From NCBI GenBank assembly GCA_029204225.1, contig CM055104.1, forward strand, positions 23,608,285 to 23,672,284: a stretch of DNA of 64,000 nucleotides, in the 5' to 3' direction. The notes beneath the pieces were generated by a model. That model was not told the origin of the DNA and made no database searches. It was given only the letters and a program-made list of their open reading frames with translations. Both the position numbers and the translations under genes were made by a program. Every line of letters starts with the position of its first letter. Positions within the stretch are counted from its first letter, which is position 1. This DNA comes from Diphasiastrum complanatum (Eukaryota; Streptophyta; Lycopodiopsida; Lycopodiales; Lycopodiaceae). Positions 43,551-55,369 of this stretch are shown here, piece after piece.

Positions 43551-44460
43551 CTAACAAAATCCATCCCAGATTGTAATCCTGGGAAAAAAATCGTTACCCG
43601 TTTGCAAAAACATCCTAATGTTGGCATCATCAACATATTTCATGTTCTCTGTGAACGTCTTTGTATTTCGGGGTTGGTCTACCTGCTCTTGTACGGTATC
43701 ATCTGCGGTTGCGAAGTCATGTAATAGGTCTCCGTATAGGTCCCCCTCACATTGTTGTGCATCAGCTGAGTCCCCTGCCAATTCTTTCGGCGGCATCATT
43801 TCTTGTTGTGATCCATGACTGAATGTGTCGGATTGTACCTCAGTATCATCACCTTGTATTTCTGGCAGCGACATGATGATGCTCAAAGCGGCCTCCTGAA
43901 CAGGGCTTTGTTGAAGTAACCCCAACTCCAGATTCGTCAACACCCAAAAACTTTCACATAGTTTGGTAATATGCGCTCCCCATTTACTATACTTTTTATT
44001 ACCCTCCAAACATCTTATAAATGCGTACGAAATCTTCTCCCAAGGAATCGACGTACCATGCAATGCAACATGAATCAACATAAAGGATTTCACAGAAATG
44101 TAGTGTTCTGTGTGCTTTCCAAAAATTACCTGATTCATCCATCTACACAAGACGCCTAGTGTGGAAGGTTGGCACAAACTCAATTTGTACCCTTGTTCCG
44201 TTGAGAATGCATCCGCAGGGGAAAAAATCACCAATCTTAACAGGAGGCACATCCGGCGCATTGAAATCGAAAGGTAGCTCTATCGCAAGACCAAATGCTT
44301 CCTCCGTGAGCTCCATAGCAGTGTTTCGGAGTCGCGTGGTATTTTTCTCATCTGCGGCTGTTTTAAAAATAGCAATAATCTCTGTTGCTACACTTTCTAT
44401 CACCATGTTCGGATTGAAATATATCAAACGGTCAGCCAGATGAGTTTGAATCAAACTAAT
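43551..44460 (-). pseudogene. Unknown transposon-like ORF, globular part and acidic tail
   Basis: Leftward from 44460: QTHLADRLIYFNPNMVIES, ELTEEAFGLAIELPFDF, GDFFPCGCILNGTRVQ, then after a frame change near 44150 GVLCRWMNQVIFGKHTEHY, ALHGTSIPWEKISYAFIRCL and KWGAHITKLCESFWVLTN, ending in an acidic Ser/Gln-rich tail. No stop breaks the two long frames. The start lies in the conserved block at 44461-45085. The style (helical N-part, low-complexity tail) recalls the 25-26.8 kb remnant. It may be a gag-like protein or the third ORF of a Tat/Athila-type element; I cannot name the domain. Confidence 0.5.
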
Positions 44461-45085
44461 TCTTATCTCTGAACATTTTATGAACTTTGAACGCTTCCCG
44501 ACTGTCTGTCGCCATCATTGTCGTCTTCACTATATTGAAATGTCTCATAGTACTTGCGGTGAGTCACACTCTTTTAGGACTCTTCTTGTCTCTGGAGGGT
44601 TGCACTTTGTCTTTCAAGGTCCTATCCTTTGGTCCCAATATCATTTAGAATGAGGTTTGTATCTTTTCTTAGATTGTTGGTCTTTCTCCTAGATCAATTT
44701 TGTCAGTGATTTGCTCAGGAACTGTTGCTATTGGACTGATGCCGATTCCCTTCAAATTCTTCGGTCTCAGATTTTTTTTTGGGTCTCAAAGAAAATGACA
44801 TCCTACAAAATCTCAGATATCTTTTTATATTAATAAAAACTCGAGGTTACATAGATGAAATCTGGCGTACATCAGCCGAAATAAAACCTTATGGCCAATT
44901 CGAAGGCCACTTTATTTAAAAACTCTGTAGTTCTTTTTGGGCGAACTGGGACCCCCTTCAGCATGGGCTATACTGGCCAAATCTATGACGGCTGTCACAC
45001 ATTGATTTAATCTACTTATATTAGAAACCATACAAGATATTTCATAAAACTTTGAAAATTAGCTCAATTTTATGTGCTAAAAAAT
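44461..45085 (-). repeat. Conserved block shared with 58950-59560 (inverted)
   Basis: Read on the minus strand from 45085 it matches the plus-strand block starting at 58950: TTTTTTAGCACATAAAAT, GCCAGATTTCATCTATGTAA, TTTTATTAATAT, AAATCTGAGACC. The matching stretch continues into coding-like sequence DRTLKDKV and KRV, which suggests that both are the start of the same ORF behind a non-coding leader. A looser version of the leader lies downstream of the RNase H at 39000-39190. Confidence 0.75.
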
Positions 45086-45299
45086 GGGCTGATAGATAGA
45101 TTGAGAGAGAGTCATTATTTGTGTGGCCTGAGCGAAGTCGGTTCTTCGGTGAGTTCTTATTTGCAACGCACAAACACATTGCTAAAAAACATTGCATGCA
45201 CCGTTATCGTGTATGTATTTGGTTGTCTTCACGATTGGAGAGAATATTTCGTCGTTCTTAATTGTTGTTGCACTTGTATTGTGTACGATGATGACTCGC

Positions 45300-47008
45300 A
45301 TTCACATGACTATCGGAGAATTCAACCAGATGTTGCCATGCAATCGGCTAGATTCAGACGTGCAAGCGCACGAGAGCCACCACTTCCCTCACATGCACCT
45401 GAGGACTTGCACGAAGATATATCCCAAGGAGACACAATCCACGAGGATGTGACATTCGCAACACATGATCACGAGGGCAACATGGATGACACGATGGATG
45501 CATTCTTCACGAACCCACCTGAGGCCACATTGAAACATGAAGAAGAGATGATGCATGGCTTGGCATCCACTCCTTTGTACGAGGGTGGACGCGAGCTTGT
45601 TTGTTACTTTTAAGTACGGGTGGTCGAATGCGAGCGTCATAGTGTTTGAGTAAGCTTGCCAGCTTCTTGTGTAGTATAGACAAACTCTCATCTCGTTCTA
45701 TTTTTTCATGTGTTGTGAGAAACTATAATTAATTACATAAATATTTTGTCACAGATTGCTCAGGAAAATGTTGCCTCCAAATAACACTATGGCGATGTCT
45801 CGACAAGAAGCCAAGAAAATGTTATCGGCATTCGGCATGGATTACAAGAGTATACATACATGTCCCAACGATTGCATTTTATATAGAGGTGAGTTTGAGG
45901 AGGCAAGCATGTGTCCACATTGTGGGGAACACCGTTACAAGTAGGATTTACAAGGAGAGACCATTCCCGCCAAGGTGGTAAGACATTTTTCCATCATACC
46001 TAGGATAAGACATATGTTTAAGTGTAATTCCATAGCGGAGCTTATGACATGGCATTCGAGCAATCATTCATCAGACGATACGATGAGGATCCTTGCCAAT
46101 TGTCCCTAACATGGAAGCACGTAGATGCTACTTGGCATGAGTTTAGGCATGAGCCTCGCCATTTGCATTTGGGGTTGGAAATGGATGGTGTGAATCCATT
46201 CGGTTCGCGTTCCACATCATGGTCCACTTGGCCGGTTGTCCTTGTAAATTACAACATTCCCCTTGGCTAAGTATCAAGAAGGGGCATCTAATGCTTGCCC
46301 TTCTTATCCTGGGAAAATACAAGGCAAAAAATATGGACGTGTGTATGGCTCCCTTGATAGATGAGCTAGAGATTCTATGGCAAGGAGGTCAAGTGAGCAA
46401 TATATCAAGACCACACACACAAAGAGATTTTGTGGTCAAGGGGATCTTGATGTGGACGATGCACAACTTTCTTGGATATGGAAAATGTTCAGGTGAGAAA
46501 TCCTTGCTATTGGTTCGATTCATGGTATTAAATCTAATGTGTATTCACAAACTTTCTTTCAATTCAAACATTAGACCCACGATTAAGTTGGTTGTTTTGT
46601 CTCAAACTAGTGGCTACAATGCATGTCCAGTTTGTGGCAAGAAACTCACGACATCTATGAAAGATGGTTTATGATGAGCTTGTTGGTCAACATCCCCAAT
46701 CCATGAAGGTACAATACATATTTGGGCCAATTCATGTACATGTCATTTATTTATTTAATAGTTACTCTCTTTAGATTTCTTCTAACAATAATCTACATTA
46801 GATTTGAGTGCTTGTTTGTTAATATTGTAGGCAAGTGATTGGCTTCAAATTTGGAGATCCAATCAAGATCTAGGATGACTCCCTCCTCTCATGAAGAGGT
46901 TATCAATATTTCATGAACTTCCATATTGGGGAGAATTGTTGATAAACCATCTTTTGGACCCGATGCACATTTTCAAGAATGTCGGGAGCACGATTTGGGA
47001 TCAACGTT
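45300..47008 (+). pseudogene. CACTA (En/Spm) Tnp2-type transposase
   Basis: N-part 45300-45649 (acidic, HDHEGNMDDTMDAF, ASTPLYEGG; frameshift near 45590; then KYGWSNASVIVFE). A clean intron, 45650-45754 (GTAAGC...CACAG), joins in phase to LLRKMLPPNNTMAMS, HTCPNDCILYR and CPHCGEHRYK. After a TAG at 45942-45944 the same frame continues (VVRHFSIIPRI, MTWHSSNHS). Shifted frames then give LGLEMDGVNPFG (with a family-conserved Asp), TSWSTWPVVLVNYNIPL, DELEILWQGG, NACPVCGKK, and from ~46829 HELPYWGELL and LDPMHIFKNVGSTIWD. These are the ordered motifs of the Transposase_21 family, the DDE transposase that excises CACTA elements. It ends abruptly near 47008 against gypsy sequence. Confidence 0.93.
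45650..45754 (+). other. Intron in the CACTA transposase
   Basis: GTAAGC donor and TTTTGTCACAG acceptor. Removing these 105 bp joins VFE to LLRKMLPP in the same frame at a point where the family is continuous. Confidence 0.85.
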
Positions 47009-47011
47009 CAT

Positions 47012-47890
47012 TTTGTTCGTGTGATTTTAGGTATGGCTACGCATCTTCATCGTCCTATTAAGTATTTTGCCACTGTGGCTACCCCACTTCATTCTTTGTC
47101 GAAAAAGTCTCATAAGTTTGTTTGGACTTCTGAGTGTTAGACTGCTTTTGATTCTTCATGTCATGCCATTGTTTCAGCCGTCGTTATGTGTTTGTCACAG
47201 TTTAATCATAGGTTTATTGTTGAGACTGATGCTAGTTCTGTTGGTCTAGGCACCCTTCTTCATCAGTCTGAGTGTGCCATTACTTATGAGTCTCGTCGTT
47301 TGTGCTCTTACGAGCAAAGTTACTCTGTTCATGAGCAAGAGCTACTTGTTGTTATCCATACTCTTAAGAAGTGACACCATTATTTGTATCGTGTCCCTTT
47401 TGATATTATTACTGATCATCAGTATCTTCATTATCTCTTATAAGAGATATAAGAGATAATGAAGAGACCAATGATCATTAGTATCGTTGGTTACAGTTTT
47501 TATAGTCTTTCCATTTTGACGTTTTGTATCATCTAGAAAAGTCGAACATGGCAATTGATGCTTTGTCTCGTCTTCTTGCATTGATACATAGTCTTGTTGC
47601 TTATGCTGCTTTTTGGTTTCATGATTTATCGACTGCATATTTGACTTGTCCGGTCCTGACTTTTGTGATATTTATCGTTCTCGTCCACTTCCTTCCTCTC
47701 GAAAGTTCCAAGTTTATAATGTTGTTCATTATCATTTATATCGTTATGGTGCCTTGTACATTCCTAGTTCTCTTTCCATTCATTCTTAGTTGTTGTCTGA
47801 TGCTCATGCTTCTCCTATTGGTGGCTATTTTGGTTTTCAGAAGTCTTACGCTCGTCTTAAAGACCATTTCTATTGGCCCCGACTGAGGGC
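47012..47890 (+). pseudogene. Gypsy RT end-RNase H-integrase start, fragment
   Basis: Begins in the last part of gypsy RT (MATHLHRPIKYFATVATPLH), continues into RNase H with FIVETDASSVGLGTLLHQS near 47215, YSVHEQELLVVIHTLKK and ITDHQYLHYLL near 47410, and reaches the zinc-binding start of integrase (SDAHASPIGGYFGFQKSYA, DHFYWPRL) near 47800-47885. Stops at 47372 and elsewhere and frame changes break it. A short duplication/palindrome (ATCTCTTATAAGAGAT) sits at 47434-47449. The RNase H style is that of chromovirus-like gypsy elements, a different branch from the Tat-like pieces. Confidence 0.88.
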
Positions 47891-47979
47891 TAGATGCGAG
47901 ACTCGTAGTTCCAGCAGATTGGTTGAGTACACATCATCAACCGAGAAGATTCAGTCGACTTCTCATATAGACCAGTCAC

Positions 47980-48470
47980 ATGTTTTCTCTTCCCGTGAGG
48001 GTCACTCTGATGAGGGTCGCACCTCCACCCATCGCGCTACTGCTAGTGCTTCCTCCCGACACGATACTGACCCAAGAGGCTGCACGTATGGCACACGAGA
48101 CTGCGACTCCTGCATCTGTCTCACCTCAGATTCCTAGCAGGCCCACTTTCAACCCTCACATTTTCCCTCCCTCTGGACCCACTACCACTGAGTTTTGTCC
48201 TCCAAGCTATCCTCCGTGGGGTCACGTTTCACCATGGGGTTTTCAGCCCAGTCCCCCCCTAGCTATTCTCCCATCTCGAAGCCCCTCACTGACTGTTCTC
48301 CCCTCGACACCCCACCTCTTGCCTATTCTCCCCCTAGTACACCACACACAGTCCACATCATCACTATTCTCCTGTTGGCGGAGCATCTCCTATCCGATTG
48401 CGACTTCGATGGCCATGACAAGGACGACCCAGCTGGATTTAATTATAATTTGATATTTCAATAATCCAAT
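47980..48470 (+). CDS. Proline-rich unknown ORF
   Basis: Frame 47980-48453 (PPIALLLVLPPDTILTQEA, SRPTFNPHIFPPSGPTTTEF, SYPPWGHVSPWGFQ) and an overlapping frame from 48195 (PPSYSPISKPLTDCSPLD) together suggest one Pro/Ser-rich protein with a frameshift near 48240. It follows the gypsy fragment with no obvious link. It may be a captured host-gene fragment or a transposon accessory protein. Confidence 0.3.
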
Positions 48471-48909
48471 TTGTAACATATCTCTATACTTGAAACATTT
48501 ATGTATGAATATATATTCGTTGAAGTTAAGCTTCCTTTATCAATTTTTAAGTGCCTAAAATATAACACAAATAAATTTTGCAAATTTTCTTATTAACAAT
48601 AATAAAAATAAACGATTTTGCTTAACAACTTTATAAGAAGTGGTGCAAAAGACTCTTGGGGTCGGATGGAGTCCATTTTTTAAACAAAATGGAGCCAGTA
48701 ACCCTCGGAATAATTCTTGGAATAGGGTGCCATTTTGAAAGGGATATACCAATGAATGTTCCTTGGTATATCCCTCGAAAGAGTTGCCACCAACAGCCTT
48801 TTTAGAAGGATATACCGAGGTCCCTCAATATATCCCTTGGTATTTCTATGCTATAAACAAAGCAGAAATGAGATGAAGAAGCCTCAATTATAGAAGTAAT
48901 TATCGATGA
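48471..48909. other. Non-coding stretch
   Basis: No gene seen. Several copies of GGTATATCC/GGATATACC in both orientations between 48740 and 48840 could form small hairpins. Confidence 0.4.
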
Positions 48910-49600
48910 TCTTGTTCCAAGGCTTACTTCATGGTGTATACTGAGGTTTGTGATGTTTTTTCAAAAACAAATTCTTCATAAAAGCCTCGGTAATAGGGTT
49001 GGAAATCCTCCAGAATGTTGTAGTGGGAGGATACATTTTGTCTAATCTCCTCTTGAAGTAGCATCATGTTAGAGTGAGAAGTTGTTGGGTCAAAATTTCC
49101 ATGCCCCAATTTTGATAGGCTTCAAATAGACTCGATAATAGAGTCATTACTGCATCAGAGTCTTCAATGACTAAGCTGGTTGCACTCATCTGCTCCATGA
49201 GAATTTTGAATGTGTTGAGATGGCTCGAAACACTATCTGCATCAGACATTATTAATGTGAAGCTCTTCTTCCTCAGATGTAATTTGGATGTAACATCACT
49301 GATAACATAGAGGGTCGCTAGAATGTCCCAAGCATCTTTGGCAGTATGAGTAGCTCTAATATGGCTGATTAGAGAGTCATTAATGTTCAGAGTAATCAAG
49401 GCAAATGCCTTGCCATCCCTTTGTCTCCATTTCGTGATGCTGGTAGTTGCATCAACCTCAGGCTTGACTATGTGCCATGAACGATATCCCACAGTGCTTT
49501 GGCAAGTAATACAACTTTCATCTTGAACTTCTAAAGATGGTTCTCTCCATCGAGTTTGTCAATCAGAGATGAATTAGAAGACGGATCAATTCTGATGAAG
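48910..49600 (-). pseudogene. Copia gag fragment
   Basis: Read leftward: DKLDGENHL with a stop, FKMKVVLLAKALWDIVHGT, then the 142-codon frame 49064-49492 with WRQRDGKAFALITLNINDSL, HTAKDAWDILATLY and MEQMSATSLVIEDSDAVMTL. This is the DUF4219/UBN2-type copia gag, ending before the zinc knuckle. A frame change near 49065 precedes a short tail. No pol follows. It is a different copia lineage from that at 17-21 kb. Confidence 0.85.
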
Positions 49601-49714
49601 AGAGCGAGATCAATGGCAGATCAGAATCGTTTGTAAGTGGGCAACTAGCAGTATTCTGATCGACACTATCGAAATAATGTATCTATCGATTTTTGTCCCT
49701 AGATCAAATTTTAT

Positions 49715-49876
49715 AGATTTGACTCGATCCGTTCTGGTATCGAAAAAATTCGTGAGTATTGACAAATATGACTCGATTCGAGTTGATTCGGGATCGAAAA
49801 AATATGGCTTGATTCGAGTCGATCAGGGATTGAAAACATACTACTCGATTAGAGTCGATCGTAGTTTGAAAAAATC
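49715..49876. repeat. ~37-39-bp minisatellite
   Basis: About four irregular copies of a unit of the type TATGACTCGATTCGAGTTGA plus TTCGGGATCGAAAAAA. It encodes a repeated YDSIRVDSGSKK-like peptide, probably by chance. Confidence 0.75.
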
Positions 49877-50233
49877 TAATTTAGGATTTCAATCTTCTGC
49901 TTATAACTTGAGTTCTTTTTTTGTAGTTTAAAGTATATACAGATTTCAGGATGCTCATTATGGAATGGATTTGGACTTGAACATTAAAATCCAAGAATTA
50001 TTTTACCAAGTGCTCTTGCACTAGATTAATTTTAATGCCGAAGCTCAAGCTAAAAGATGTTAAAATAATAGAGAAGACCATTTCAATACTGGATGAGGGA
50101 AAAACATACTATGAAGAGGCCATCAAAATTAGGCACATTGTTTGAGAACAATGTACAATATTGTTCACAACATTAAATTTTCCTTCCTAATATGAATTTT
50201 GAATATATTTTTGCAGGCTACTGCATAAACTTC

Positions 50234-51861
<1,628 letters not shown>

Positions 51862-51972
51862 TATGGAAGCCCGGTAAGGATTTCCAAAAAAATTTGGGCG
51901 AGGGCCGAGCCTAAATTTTTTTGGAAAGCCGAATCGGGCAGAATGGCCTTTGCCCGGCTCCTTCCATTGCGT
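51862..51972. repeat. Fold-back repeat, copy A
   Basis: An imperfect ~110-bp palindrome. The outer arms ATGGAAGCCCGG and CCCGGCTCCTTCCAT pair, and the inner arms CCAAAAAAATTT and AAATTTTTTTGG pair perfectly around a short GGGCGAGGGCCGAGCC loop. A related copy follows 330 bp downstream. A MITE, a fold-back element or a small-RNA-producing hairpin are all possible. Confidence 0.75.
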
Positions 51973-52192
51973 AATGGATACCTGAAATTTTTTCAGAAGC
52001 ACATTACAAAGCATAATAGGCAGGTTTGACTTTGACTGACCACCACAAATGTGCCACGTGGCAGCTGTACGGAATCCGTACGAACGGGCATAGACAGACA
52101 TAAAAAAGAAAGCAGAATCCGCCTCATGCATTTTCTGCTTTTAATCTATTTAAAAATGGGCATAATATGCAATAGGTATCCACTACGTACTA

Positions 52193-52330
52193 TGGAAGGA
52201 GGCGACATAGGCTATTCCGTCCGGTAAGGATTTCTCGAATTTTTGGGCGATGGCCGAAGGGGCCGAGCCTAGAAATTTTTGGAAAGCCGAACCGGGCAGA
52301 ATGGGCTATGCTCGGCGCCTTCTAATGCAT
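52193..52330. repeat. Fold-back repeat, copy B
   Basis: Same layout as copy A with substitutions: arms GGAAGGAGGCGACATAGGC and GGCTATGCTCGGCGCCTTCT pair imperfectly, with GGAAAGCCGAACCGGGCAGA in the right arm as in copy A. The flanking CACGTG-containing sequences (GCCACGTGGCAG near 52055, GCCACGTGACAG near 52411) also match, so the full repeat unit is ~340 bp. Confidence 0.7.
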
Positions 52331-52942
52331 AATGGATACTTTGACTTTATTCACATGTCCTTTATAAAGCATAATCAACACTTTGACTTTTTTGACCAGT
52401 CAAACATTGCCACGTGACAGTTTGACGCTTGACACCTAACTCGTAGGTTAGAATGTGCACCAAATTTTTTTTGAAAAACAGAGATGACTATTCTGCTTTT
52501 TTAGCTATTCTAGAATTGGGCAATAGCTACCATCCATTACGTCTTTATATTAACCTATTTACAATTTCATAATAATTTTGTAGATCTTTTATAAGGTCAG
52601 CTTTAAACTGTTTTACAAGCATTGGTCCATTAAGGGAGTCCAAATTACCCCATCACAATTAAAATTGGCATCGCCACCTGCCAAATATATCGGATTGTTT
52701 TTTTGGGAATGAGTTCCTGTCAACAACGTAATCTAGATATAGTACTACCCTGCGACAGCGTCGCACTGAGCTAAACCATTTCCTAAAACGGAGGCTCCTC
52801 ATCGTTGAGTAATTTTAACACGTGTGACGTGATCATCGGGCCCTACGTAGGCACATGCATCACTCCTTCCAGCCAGTCAACGCCATGCGTCCCTGGCAGT
52901 CCGTCTCAAAGCCATTTACATCCCACGCGCCACTGTCGTAGA
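52331..52942. other. Non-coding stretch, no gene seen
   Basis: Includes the right flank of fold-back copy B. No ORF of note. Confidence 0.4.
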
Positions 52943-53106
52943 GCTTATAGGATCCATTGCTGATTTTTAGAAGCTGCAGCTGCACTATAGCTGTCCTAAG
53001 GACATAAAAAGATTGATAACGATGGCTTATAGAATCCATTGCTGATTTTTAGAAGCTGCAGCTGCACTATAGCTGTCCTACGGACATAAAAAGATTGATA
53101 ACGATG
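52943..53106. repeat. 82-bp tandem duplication
   Basis: Two adjacent copies starting GCTTATAG at 52943 and 53025, differing at two visible positions (GGATCC/GAATCC; CTAAGG/CTACGG). It contains the palindrome AGCTGCAGCT. Confidence 0.95.
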
Positions 53107-54327
53107 TATGTGTCACCGTCTAATGTTCATCGATATGCGGCCTTCTTAGCTATGGAGCTTAGACTCTAGAGTCTCAATGTGGGATCGACACAGAAAACAC
53201 GACATTCCATAGATTCGATTTGATCTTCTAGATGTAGTTTCAGATTCGCGTGGATATGACAGGGCAAGAATCCCCGACAAGACGTTCTCTCCTCATGCGG
53301 CTTTGTGTATTTTTGCAACTTTTGCCTCTTTTTTCTCAGGATGCCTTTCAAACTCCAATGAAGTCTTCATGACTTGGCCTTCCACTCCCTAAGCGAAAAC
53401 ACACTTACTGGGACCATCTATGATCGTAACAGACATGCTAGAGGTTAGTTTTGAATTTTTATCTTTCATTTAACCCAACATGGATTAATGCACTTGAACT
53501 GGATCATCCTGCACCCGAAACAGTCGGCAAATTACATAGTAATTATGCTCTTAATTAGAGCTTTCATCTGATACCCATATTGCCCAAAAAATAAACCCAA
53601 AAAAAAATATTAAAAAAAAAACGTTTCTAGAAATTTTTCAAAAATTTCCGAAAGAAACGCGTTTCTGAACACGATTCTGAAACGCGTTTCAGAAACGCAG
53701 TGCAACTATGATTTGAGGTGATGTATATCTACTACCTAAAAATCAATATAAAACATATGTAATCCAATGAATTATGTTAAAGTATTCTAAAAAATTTCCT
53801 CCTATTTTTGCATCAAGGAGATAATTTTCTTGCTACTTAGATTTTTAGCCCGTTCTTAGACTTTTGGTTTCCTGCTTGTTTCAAGATCAATCGATAAATT
53901 TTGAAACTAGTCGGTTGGTTGTAAGACTTTGCCGATTCTCTGTGAGCACTGATAGAGAGAGTAGTGTTTGAAACCTCTTTGGGGTTTCCCTCCAATATCG
54001 TGCAATTTTTTAAAATTACCGGTTTTTGAAATTTTTTGCCTTCCAAATCCTACATCTCATATTTTTGCTGGCAAAATACTACATATTTACATTCATAAAT
54101 TATTTTATTAACTCAATAAACCTATGTAAGCCGAGTTTTGTTAGCATCTCCTTCCTTTTCTATAGGCAACTTTCCTCCATATAAAAGTGACAAACATAAA
54201 AAATTTTGCATTTAAAAAAAGTTATCGGTTTTTTAAAAGTCGACTTCCTATAAGTTTTTCATGAAATTGGGTTTTGATGAAAGATGTCGGATCCATTCTC
54301 AAGAGATGTCGGCTTTCCCGAACACCG
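53107..54327. other. Non-coding stretch with a GAAACGCGTTTC palindrome cluster
   Basis: No gene seen. GAAACGCGTTTC occurs at 53654-53665 and inside a perfect 20-bp palindrome at 53675-53694 (TTCTGAAACGCGTTTCAGAA). AT-rich elsewhere. Confidence 0.5.

Positions 54328-54405
<78 letters not shown>
54328..54405. repeat. (GA)n microsatellite, 78 bp
   Basis: GA dinucleotides with one AAA interruption near 54335. Third long CT/GA tract. Confidence 0.95.
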
Positions 54406-54407
<2 letters not shown>

Positions 54408-55369
54408 TTGCCACGTAGCTTGTTGGGTTTAAGGTTTACAAGAAAGTAAAAGAAGTGCCTTCTTCTTCTTTCGGAAAGCTTGAAAGATGAACAGAAGCAA
54501 ACGAGTGTGACCATTGAGAAAACTTCCAGCATTTTGCATCTCGAAACCAATTTCCAACCCTCTGTCCAATTTTAGGAGCTGAAAGATGCCAAGTAATCTA
54601 TTAGGGGTGAGTGAAAGATTAGGCCTAACACACAGTCCACTGTCTGCATCTGAGGGAGCAGACAGGTTCTCAACGTTTCTTGTTTCTAATTACTACGATT
54701 TGTACTCACAAAATCTATTTTTGCACTAGCATGTGGATGAAAGTCATTACGCTTTTCGTTTGTGAATCTTTTGCAGCAACATTAGAAGTTGATCATCTGG
54801 ATGGGATGACTGATATACTCCATCGTACTCCCAACTCTCTACATTGCTGGAATTATTTTTCTCAGCTTTTCTTGGTGCAAAAATGAATCTCGTTGAGAAA
54901 TGGAGATTGGTGGCAGCGTTTAGGTGAAACAATATGCAGCCATAGAATTTGATATAAAATGTATGTTGATAAAAGTCCTTTGTAAATGATCAACATGGAA
55001 TATGAGACAACTTAGAATACACTCCTGTTTTGAGGGTCCTAGAGTCAACTGAGACTTGAAGAAAGACTATCACCAGGGGAGAATTGAAGATTCCATCTAT
55101 GTGGATTTGCATATTGCTTAGCTCGATCCTGGGCTTGCTTAATGCTACACTTAGCGCATGTTCTACATCTGGTTTAGGTCTTCTAAAATGTTTTTGGTTG
55201 TTTCAACTTTTTCTTGTGTGAACCTTATGGCTGTGGGCTAGCGTTTTTGAAAAACCGTAGATCAATATAAATGGGTAGTAATATCCAGTAGCTGAATGTT
55301 TGGCACTATTGTAAGAAAACCCCAATTAAAAAGTTTATGCTTTTGGGGCAAACGAAACACCTTTTAAGG
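54406..55369. other. No gene seen
   Basis: Possibly the decayed 3' continuation of the minus-strand gypsy pol that starts to its right, but no RNase H or integrase motif could be read. Confidence 0.35.
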
